This document shows, in pieces, positions 33,634-39,599 of a DNA stretch of 39,599 bases. Origin of the DNA: Clostridium sp. D53t1_180928_C8 (lineage in GTDB: Bacteria; Bacillota; Clostridia; Clostridiales; Clostridiaceae); the NCBI RefSeq assembly GCF_015667795.1, contig NZ_JADPEL010000029.1, forward strand, positions 1-39,599. Direction: 5' to 3'. The first letter of the stretch is position 1; every line of letters starts with the position of its first letter. The notes beneath the pieces are model-generated. The model was not told where the DNA came from, made no database searches, and worked only from the letters and a program-made list of their open reading frames with translations. The position numbers and the translations under genes are program-made.

Positions 33634-33771
33634 TATTTACCTCATCTTTATAATATTATTTAATAAATTATAAGTAAAAAAAATATTTTTTGTCAACAAA
33701 CCTTTATTTTTGTGCTACTTTTATATATCATAATAATTATATTAAGTATTAATGATAGGAATGGTGTTTAT

Positions 33772-35289
33772 ATGATTAGAGTTGGTATAATTCATATAGG
33801 TTCTAGTAAAATTAGATTAATGTTAGCAGAAGTTGAAGATATTGGATATTTTAAGATTATAGATGAGCTTAAAACTCCTTTTAAAGTTTGTTATGAATTA
33901 TCAAAAGAATGTGTCTTATGTAGTGAAAAGCTTAATTATATCTTATCTACTTTAAGAACCTATAAATCCCTTTGTGAAGCTTCAGGAACAAAAGAAATTT
34001 TTACAATTACAACTAGTTTTTTTAATGATATTAAAGATAGCGAGTCTATAATATCTATGATAAAACTAAATCTAAATTTAGATTTAAAAATTTTATCTCC
34101 GGAAGAAGAAATTAAATTTACAGCATTAAGCGTAAATAGAAGCTTAAATACAACTAATTCCCTTATAGTTGAAATAACAGGCACATCAACAAATTTAATA
34201 TCTATGAAAAATAGAGAAATTGCTAACTGGATATGTCTACCTTTTGGTGGAATAAACTTAGCTTATACTTTCAATATTGCTGATAGAATATTAAATTCTA
34301 ATTTAGATGAATCAATCTCTTTTTTAAGAGATAAATTAAATGATATATCTTGGTTAAACAATGAATTTGAATCTATAATTCTTGTAGGTGATTTTGCTAA
34401 AACAGTTGTTAAAATAGATAAATTTAAAACGCATTATCCTCTTGAATTAATTAATAATTATGAATTATCACCAGTTGGAATTCATGAAATCTATAATGTT
34501 ATAAAATGTAAGGATTTAAAACTTAGACGTAAAGTTGAAGGAATGGATTTAGATATGGTAGATAGCATATTTAGCTGCTTACTTATATTTAATGAGATAG
34601 TTAAAGTAGCAGATCCTGATAGCATAAGAGTATCTAATAACTCAATTAGAGAAGGTCTACTTTATGATTACCTTTATAAGAATTATGATGTAATAGAGAA
34701 CAATCTAGATTATAGCATTTATGGTATATTAAATTCTTTAAATTCAAATATACCTCATGCACAACATGTATACTTCTTATCTTCTATTTTATTTGATGAA
34801 CTAAAACCAATTCATAGATTAGAAGATAAATACTTAAACATATTAAAAACTGGAGCTATGCTTCACGATTGTGGAATTAGTATTAACTATCAAAATCATC
34901 ATAAACATTCATTATATATTATCTTAAACTCATTTATTAATGAACTTACGCATAAGGAACATCTAATGAGTGCTGCAATTGCTGCTTCTCATAGATTTAA
35001 TAACTATCATTTACCTTTAGCTCAATTTTCTTACTTAATAAACAAATTAGATATTGATATAATTAATAAGATTGGTGCTCTTGTAAAAATAGCTGAAGGT
35101 TTAGATAGAAGTCTTGTAGGTGTTGTAAAAAAATTAAGAGTTTATTTTGATGATGAAAAAGTTGTTATTACTGTTTCATCTCCAAGTAATTTAGATGTAG
35201 AAATACATCAAGCATTGCGTGGAAGAGATTTCTTTAAAGAAATATATCACAGAGATTTATTTATAGAAAAGGAAAGGTGGCAAAATTAA
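33772..35289 (+). CDS. Divergent Ppx/GppA-like protein with HD domain
   Basis: A 505-residue protein: an actin-fold exopolyphosphatase/guanosine-pentaphosphatase domain (1-300) followed by an HD domain (about 320-475). SIREGLLYD (291-299) and SPEEEIKF with the catalytic Glu (109-116) are recognisable. The phosphate loops are changed: GSNS(I)RL reads GSSKIRL (10-16) and DxGGGST reads EITGTST (134-140). The HD domain keeps HAQHV and MLHDCG (H365, D366). Polyphosphate or pppGpp hydrolysis is therefore uncertain. I start at the ATG 33772 after TAGGAATGGTG; 20 more upstream codons are open but hydrophobic and without support. Confidence 0.78.
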   Translation: MIRVGIIHIGSSKIRLMLAEVEDIGYFKIIDELKTPFKVCYELSKECVLCSEKLNYILSTLRTYKSLCEASGTKEIFTITTSFFNDIKDSESIISMIKLNLNLDLKILSPEEEIKFTALSVNRSLNTTNSLIVEITGTSTNLISMKNREIANWICLPFGGINLAYTFNIADRILNSNLDESISFLRDKLNDISWLNNEFESIILVGDFAKTVVKIDKFKTHYPLELINNYELSPVGIHEIYNVIKCKDLKLRRKVEGMDLDMVDSIFSCLLIFNEIVKVADPDSIRVSNNSIREGLLYDYLYKNYDVIENNLDYSIYGILNSLNSNIPHAQHVYFLSSILFDELKPIHRLEDKYLNILKTGAMLHDCGISINYQNHHKHSLYIILNSFINELTHKEHLMSAAIAASHRFNNYHLPLAQFSYLINKLDIDIINKIGALVKIAEGLDRSLVGVVKKLRVYFDDEKVVITVSSPSNLDVEIHQALRGRDFFKEIYHRDLFIEKERWQN

Positions 35290-35303
35290 TTGCCACCTTT
35301 TTA
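35273..35303. terminator. Bidirectional intrinsic terminator
   Basis: AAAGGTGGCAA (35273-35283) pairs with TTGCCACCTTT (35290-35300), followed by a T-run; shared by the Ppx-like and the M50-like genes. Confidence 0.9.
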
Positions 35304-35951
35304 TTAGATTCCAAATATTAATCTTGCCAATGTCATAAAAGCATTATAAATAAAGTTTACAGGTATTGATAAAATACTTCCTCCAATTAATATAATTGCA
35401 ATAAGTATTAAAAATTGATATTGATATATCTTATCTGAAACCTTATAAAATGTTTTTGGCCATAAATCCCTAAATATTTCAAAACCTGCTAATCCTGGTA
35501 TAGGTAATAAGTTAAACACAAATAAACTTATATTTACTGTAGCGATAAGTCTTATCATATTAATTAATATAAAGAATATTGTATCTGATAAAATATTAGG
35601 TAAGAATTTATATGTAGCTACATATAGTATTGTGCCTAAAAAACCAACTAATAAATTAGCTAATGGTGCTGCAATAGAAACCTTTATTGCATCCTTATAC
35701 CCTCTTTTATATGCACTTGGATTAGTATTTAATGGTTTAGTCCATCCAAACCCAGCTATTAAAATCATTAAAAATCCAACTAAATCAACATGAGCAGCTG
35801 GATTTAAAGTTAATCTACCTTGAAATCTTGGGGTTTTATCTCCTAACTTATCTGCAACTAAAGACTTAGCATATCCTTGTGCTGTAAATGCTATTAAAAT
35901 AGCTGGAATTTTCAAAATATATCCCAGTAATTGTAATTTAAATGAGCCCAT
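35304..35951 (-). CDS. M50/site-2-protease-like membrane protein lacking zinc ligands
   Basis: A 215-residue protein with about six membrane helices, closely following the short M50 'rhomboid-like' S2P pattern (LVADKLGDKTPRFQGRLTLNPAAHVDLVGFLMIL, then GFGWTKPLNTNP). In active enzymes the first helix contains HExxH; here it reads QGYAK (25-29). The second zinc site, normally NLLPIPPLDG, reads NLLPIPGLAG with A155 in place of Asp. All zinc ligands are thus gone, which predicts a pseudoprotease. I start at the ATG 35951 after GGGAGTG; 21 further open codons upstream are not supported. The gene is alone on its transcript. Confidence 0.83.
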   Translation of the reverse strand: MGSFKLQLLGYILKIPAILIAFTAQGYAKSLVADKLGDKTPRFQGRLTLNPAAHVDLVGFLMILIAGFGWTKPLNTNPSAYKRGYKDAIKVSIAAPLANLLVGFLGTILYVATYKFLPNILSDTIFFILINMIRLIATVNISLFVFNLLPIPGLAGFEIFRDLWPKTFYKVSDKIYQYQFLILIAIILIGGSILSIPVNFIYNAFMTLARLIFGI

Positions 35952-36032
35952 TATTTCACTCCCTTCCTCTATTCTTTTAATTATTATACCATATATTATG
36001 GTATATATTATCATATTAATAATAAATTCATA

Positions 36033-36075
36033 AAAAAAGGATGATATGAATCACCTTATTCATATCATCTTTTTA
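36033..36075 (-). terminator. Intrinsic terminator of LCP gene
   Basis: GATGATATGAAT (36040-36051) pairs with ATTCATATCATC (36058-36069); on the minus strand the stem ends in seven U residues. Confidence 0.88.
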
Positions 36076-36078
36076 AGT

Positions 36079-37482
36079 TTAACGTGAAGGTACTATTACA
36101 TTATTACCTGAAGATCCTTCCGGTGCTCCATTAGAACCATCACCTGCTCCTTGATCCGGTGCTGGCTCTGGATCTGGTACTGGCTCTGGATCTGGTTTTG
36201 GTTCTGGATCCGGTGTTGGTTCTGGTGTCGGTTCTGGTGTCGGTTCTGGTGTTGGTGTTGGTGTCGGTGTTGGTGTCGGTGTTGGTGTTGATGAACCTGA
36301 GTTATTTGAACCATTTTGACTTCCATTACCACTATTTTGATTTTCAGAATTATTATTAGATGGTGGAGTAACAATATCCTCACTATTATCTATATAATCT
36401 TCTGGATTAATATTATGTCTATCATTGTATTCTTCTGATTCTGATTTATAATCAGACATCGCTTGCTTAAATGAAGCATAATCATATTCACTTGAACTTG
36501 GAATAATTCCTTCGTATACAAATCTTTCTAAGAACTTAGCATTTTGTTCTCTATCCATTAAGAATACCCAACCTAAATTCTTATATAATCCTCCATCTGC
36601 CAATTCTGGAATTGGTATTTGAAGCTGTTTAATATCTAAACTTGGGAATTTATAAATAGTATATGCCATATTTAGAGCTTGTATTGGCTCAATATTTGTT
36701 TTTATATGTTCCAACATACTATTCATTATTCCTAAATACTTACTTGGTTTAGTTTCTTTTAACTTTTCAGCTACTTTTATTAAAACTTCTCTTTGTCTAT
36801 CTGTTCTAGCATATTCATCTCCAACGCCTTTTCTTATTCTTGCATAAGATAAAGCTTGTTTTCCATTTAGAACTTGTAATCCTGCTTGTGTAACTGGACA
36901 ATCATTTCCACCTGTAGATTCACCTATATATTTGTTTAATTCATCAAGCATATAATCCTCTACATTTAACTCTAGTCCACCCATTTGATTAATAATTGCT
37001 TCAAATCCCCAGAAATTAATAATTACATATTTATCAAGACTAATACCATATGTCTCTTTTATAGTTTGAATTAATAAATCTGGTCCTCCATATGCTAATG
37101 CAGCATTTAATTTTCCTTCACCATGTCCTGGAATATTAACTAAAGTATCTCTGAATAATGAAGTTAATCTTATTTGCTTATTATTATTATCTAATGTAGC
37201 AATAATAATAGAGTCAGCTCTTGATGCTTCATCTAATGTTCTTGCATCAGTTCCTATTAAAAGAACATTTGTTATTCCTTCAACTTCCTTATATTCGGTT
37301 TCTGATATGGTCTCAGAAGGACTTAATCCTGAATATATTTTACTTCTAATATACATATACCCTGATGCAAGAGTACATATTAATAAAGCAAAAACAATAA
37401 GTGTAGATATTATAACCTTCTTCTTAGTTGACCACCTTTTCTTATTAGAACGTTTTTTTCCTTTTCTTTTTGGTTCACTCAT
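36079..37482 (-). CDS. LytR-CpsA-Psr (LCP) family cell wall ligase with Pro-rich tail
   Basis: A 467-residue type II membrane protein: a basic cytoplasmic start (MSEPKRKGKKRSNKKRW), one helix (about 24-46), then the external LCP domain (about 65-325) with VLLIGTDAR, SRADSIIIATL, TSLFRDT, the YVIINFWGFEAIINQMGGL stretch and ARIRKGVGDEYARTDRQR, carrying the pyrophosphate-binding Arg/Asp residues. LCP enzymes transfer anionic glycopolymers from undecaprenyl phosphate to peptidoglycan. Residues from about 365 form a low-complexity tail: Asn/Ser-rich, then TP repeats, EPTP repeats and PDPEP units, probably spanning the wall. The start has an AAGGGATGG site. Confidence 0.92.
   Translation of the reverse strand: MSEPKRKGKKRSNKKRWSTKKKVIISTLIVFALLICTLASGYMYIRSKIYSGLSPSETISETEYKEVEGITNVLLIGTDARTLDEASRADSIIIATLDNNNKQIRLTSLFRDTLVNIPGHGEGKLNAALAYGGPDLLIQTIKETYGISLDKYVIINFWGFEAIINQMGGLELNVEDYMLDELNKYIGESTGGNDCPVTQAGLQVLNGKQALSYARIRKGVGDEYARTDRQREVLIKVAEKLKETKPSKYLGIMNSMLEHIKTNIEPIQALNMAYTIYKFPSLDIKQLQIPIPELADGGLYKNLGWVFLMDREQNAKFLERFVYEGIIPSSSEYDYASFKQAMSDYKSESEEYNDRHNINPEDYIDNSEDIVTPPSNNNSENQNSGNGSQNGSNNSGSSTPTPTPTPTPTPTPEPTPEPTPEPTPDPEPKPDPEPVPDPEPAPDQGAGDGSNGAPEGSSGNNVIVPSR
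36156..36291 (-). repeat. Tandem codon repeat encoding TP/EPTP/PDPEP tail
   Basis: On the minus strand short in-frame units of Thr-Pro, then Glu-Pro-Thr-Pro, then Pro-Asp-Pro-Glu-Pro follow one another. The DNA repeat (plus-strand GGTGTTGGTGTC-like 12-mers) should be prone to slippage, so tail length may vary between strains. Confidence 0.8.
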
Positions 37483-37925
37483 ATCTGTGCCATCCCTTCA
37501 AAAATATTAATTTTTAATATTAAAAGTTAAATGTATGCATTATTATTTCAAATATAGTTTATGTAATTTAAATTTTATAATTATAAATTAACAAATATAA
37601 TAATACCACATTTTACAGGAAAATTTAAATTTTTAAGAATATTTTTGTAATTTGTTAAAATTTTATATAATTATTGTAAATCTCCCATTATACAATAGCT
37701 ATTTTTTTCTCATTTTATCATTTTTTCAACAAATTAACTTATTTTTATACTTTTATATTTGAACTGTAAACATCTTTTATAACATTTTGGATATACTATA
37801 AAAGAGAAAGTTATATTTAAAACTAATATTTTATTGAATAAAAGAGAATTTAATATTTACTTATATTATTTAAAGTATTATTATAAGTATTGTGCAAAAT
37901 TTAGATAATTGATGGAGGTCTTTTT
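37483..37925. other. AT-rich 443-base divergent gap, no gene found
   Basis: This gap lies between the divergent LCP and arginase genes. It has no open frame with a ribosome binding site, no strong hairpin and no clean -35/-10 pair at 16-18 bases; isolated -10-like hexamers are common because of the base composition. It must hold promoters for both genes. Confidence 0.6.
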
Positions 37926-38825
37926 ATGAATATAAGTATTATTGGAATGCCTCTTTTTTATGGTTGTGATAAACCTGGTGTAGAAAAGGGACCTGAAGAA
38001 TTAAGAAAAAACAACCTTATAAATATTTTTGAAGAAAATCATACCGTTTATGATTTAGGAGATATTAAAGTTGAAAAAGTAAATGCTGAAGATAAATTCT
38101 TAAGCAATTCAAAATTAAAGTATTTAGATCAAGTTGTTTCAGCAAATAATGGACTAGCTGCTAAAGTTTTAAGCGCATTTGAGAACAATACTTTACCTTT
38201 TATTGTTGGTGGTGATCACTCCTTAGCTTTAGGATCAATTGCCGGTGCTAGTAAATTTTTAGGAAATGACTTAGCTGTAATTTGGATTGATGCCCATGGA
38301 GATATAAATACTCATGAAACCTCACCATCTGGCAATATTCATGGAATGCCATTAGCTGCATCAATGGGTGTAGGATATAAAAAGTTAACATCTATTTTCT
38401 TCGATAATTTTAAAGTAAAACCAGAAAATGTTTTTATTCTAGCTTGTCGTGATTTAGATGCTGGTGAAGTAGCTTTGATAGATGAATTAAATATTAATGT
38501 TTGGACAAATAAAGAAATAAATAATAAAGGTACTGAAGTAATTATTTCTGAATTATTATCATCACTAAAGCAAAAAAATATAAAAAACATTCACCTTTCT
38601 TATGATATAGACTGTTTAGACCCAGAATATGTTCCTGGTACTGGTACTCCAGTTCATAACGGATTATCTTTTACTCAAAGCAAAGAATTATTAATATCTA
38701 TTTTAGGTACAAGCTTGGTAAAATCTATAGATTTTGTAGAATATAATCCTGATTTAGATAAAAATAATAAAACTAAAGAAACCTGTATAGAATTATTAAA
38801 GCTTATATCTAAGAAATTAAAGTAA
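37926..38825 (+). CDS. rocF: Arginase (ureohydrolase family)
   Basis: A 299-residue ureohydrolase, a cytoplasmic Mn2+ enzyme that should split arginine to ornithine and urea. Metal ligands are H98 (GGDHSLALG), D122, H124, D126 (DAHGDINT) and D227, D229 (SYDIDCLDP). The stretch THETSPSGNIHGMPLA and PGTGTPV is typical of arginases rather than agmatinases. Length agrees with bacterial RocF. The ATG has a GGAGG site and the gene is alone, ending in a 20 bp hairpin. No other arginine catabolic gene is nearby; the ArgRS-like gene 4 kb away is not in the same transcript. Confidence 0.88.
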   Translation: MNISIIGMPLFYGCDKPGVEKGPEELRKNNLINIFEENHTVYDLGDIKVEKVNAEDKFLSNSKLKYLDQVVSANNGLAAKVLSAFENNTLPFIVGGDHSLALGSIAGASKFLGNDLAVIWIDAHGDINTHETSPSGNIHGMPLAASMGVGYKKLTSIFFDNFKVKPENVFILACRDLDAGEVALIDELNINVWTNKEINNKGTEVIISELLSSLKQKNIKNIHLSYDIDCLDPEYVPGTGTPVHNGLSFTQSKELLISILGTSLVKSIDFVEYNPDLDKNNKTKETCIELLKLISKKLK

Positions 38826-38875
38826 AAAAAACACTTTTATATTAATATAAATTAATATAAAAGTGTTTTTTATTA
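38824..38875 (+). terminator. Intrinsic terminator of arginase gene
   Basis: A 20 bp perfect stem (38827-38846 with 38851-38870), four-base loop, then T-rich sequence. Symmetric A-run at the left. Confidence 0.9.
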
Positions 38876-38880
38876 TTAAT

Positions 38881-38909
38881 TTGTTTATTAATATAAGTTG
38901 TGATATTAT
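38881..38909 (+). promoter_or_regulatory. Candidate promoter of the DEDDh exonuclease gene
   Basis: TTGTTT (38881-38886) and TATTAT (38904-38909) are 17 bases apart, about 33 bases before the start codon. Confidence 0.5.
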
Positions 38910-38941
38910 AAAATGAATAAGTAAAATTTTTGGAGGAAAAG

Positions 38942-39568
38942 ATGAAATTATTATTTTTCGATACTGAAACAACTAGTGTAAGACCTGGCCATATATGTCA
39001 GTTAAGTTATATAACAGTAGATACATCTACTAAGCCACAAACAACTATAGGAAAAAACTTTTTCTTTACTGTTGATGAAATGGATCCTGCTGCACAAGAA
39101 GTTCATGGATTTTCACTAGAAAAACTATATGAATTATCTGATGGGTTAGAGTTTTTAGAGCAAATTCAAGATTTTATGGGTGATTTTTTTGATGCTGACT
39201 TCGTTATTGGTCACAATGTTCAATTTGATGTTAAATTTTTAAAACATGAAGTTAATTCTTTATACGAAGCTGGAATGATAGATTCAACTTGGGAACCTAA
39301 AAAAACATTTTGTACCATGGCTTATTATAAAAATATATGTAAAATTCCTTCTCCAAATGGTAATGGAATTAAAAACCCAAAACTTTCTGAAACAATTAAC
39401 TATTTAGGAATTACCGATGAAGCAATTGCTAAAAAAGCTGATGAATTATTCCAAGGTAGCGGAAATTATCATGATGCTAGATTTGATACTGCTGCGGTTT
39501 ATCTTTTAGTTATTGAAGGTATGAAGAAAAAACTAATAAAACCTGGCTTTTTCTCAAGCCAACTTTAA
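38942..39568 (+). CDS. DnaQ-like DEDDh 3'-5' exonuclease
   Basis: A 208-residue exonuclease of the DnaQ/RNase T type. Exo I is FFDTETTSV (D7, E9), Exo II is ADFVIGHNVQFDVKFL, and Exo III is YHDARFDTAAV with the general-base His and final Asp. It degrades DNA or RNA ends using two metal ions; whether it edits for DNA polymerase or has another role is not visible. No polymerase domain is attached. I choose the ATG at 38942, five bases after GGAGG; the frame is open four codons further, into that site. It is close to the right edge with no gene after it. Confidence 0.87.
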   Translation: MKLLFFDTETTSVRPGHICQLSYITVDTSTKPQTTIGKNFFFTVDEMDPAAQEVHGFSLEKLYELSDGLEFLEQIQDFMGDFFDADFVIGHNVQFDVKFLKHEVNSLYEAGMIDSTWEPKKTFCTMAYYKNICKIPSPNGNGIKNPKLSETINYLGITDEAIAKKADELFQGSGNYHDARFDTAAVYLLVIEGMKKKLIKPGFFSSQL

Positions 39569-39599
39569 TTTTAATTATATTAGCAAGTAATACATATAT

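Noticed and set aside
33712-33771. Hydrophobic N-terminal extension of the Ppx-like protein
   Set aside because: The first codon has no ribosome binding site and Ppx proteins begin directly with the actin-fold strand.
36096-36383. Open frames with His-Gln-Arg and Leu-Val repeats across the LCP tail on both strands
   Set aside because: They are shadows of the TP/EPTP tandem repeat in the real frame and have no ribosome binding site.
37483-37925. Small gene or RNA in the long gap before arginase
   Set aside because: No frame with a ribosome binding site and no stable hairpin; AT-rich sequence gives many chance -10 matches.

Overview
The window reads as ordinary, AT-rich chromosomal DNA of a low-GC anaerobic Firmicute, most likely Clostridium sensu stricto. 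Supporting signs are A/T-ending codons, strong AGGAGG-type ribosome binding sites, sigma-A promoters (TTGACA-N17-TATAAT type), many intrinsic terminators at convergent gene ends, a thioredoxin reductase of the clostridial ferredoxin-linked kind, and the Fur-controlled feoA-feoB-Cys-rich trio. I see no transposase, phage, CRISPR array, rRNA or tRNA.

Layout. 1-212: a leftward, heavily base-paired non-coding RNA that runs off the edge. 340-6832: helD-like helicase, an SPFH/NfeD membrane pair, glutamine-dependent NAD synthetase and an anchored protein of unknown function. 6951-11508 (leftward): deoxynucleoside kinase, thioredoxin with its reductase under a Fur/PerR-type box plus a GC-rich palindrome, an ABC exporter, a small unknown protein and a degenerate Nudix protein. 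11700-13672 (rightward): two membrane-anchored Mrr-like nuclease-fold proteins and a HAD hydrolase, followed by a nested palindromic element. 13909-20373 (leftward): UMF1-type transporter with a phosphodiesterase/pyrophosphatase, then a small membrane protein - lipoprotein - response regulator - sensor kinase cluster. 20535-23579: CvfB-like S1 protein with gamma-carbonic anhydrase, a divergent PHP phosphoesterase and a small membrane protein. 23783-26336: Lrp regulator, DUF378 protein with a sequestered ribosome binding site, and a large HPr-kinase/PEPCK-like P-loop protein. 26517-30682: ComEC-like metallo-beta-lactamase, YprB-like exonuclease and the ferrous iron uptake operon. 30719-39568: AI-2E-type permease, an ArgRS paralogue with broken catalytic motifs, a divergent Ppx/GppA-HD protein, an M50-type protein lacking its zinc ligands, an LCP cell-wall ligase, arginase and a DEDDh exonuclease.

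Themes. (1) Metal and redox control: two independent Fur-family boxes, one in front of trxA and one in front of feoA, with a second operator-like palindrome at trxA. (2) Apparent pseudoenzymes: Nudix, one Mrr-like protein, ArgRS-like, Ppx-like and the M50-like protein all keep their fold signatures but have lost expected active-site residues; three of these lie side by side at 31.9-36.0 kb. (3) Unexplained RNA/DNA structure at 1-212, 13741-13843, 23058-23221, 24295-24336 and 27401-27459. The items I would follow first are the left-edge RNA, the ArgRS-like and M50-like pseudoenzymes, the anchored Mrr pair and the doubly controlled trxA-reductase operon. All family calls come from reading motifs; no database search was run.
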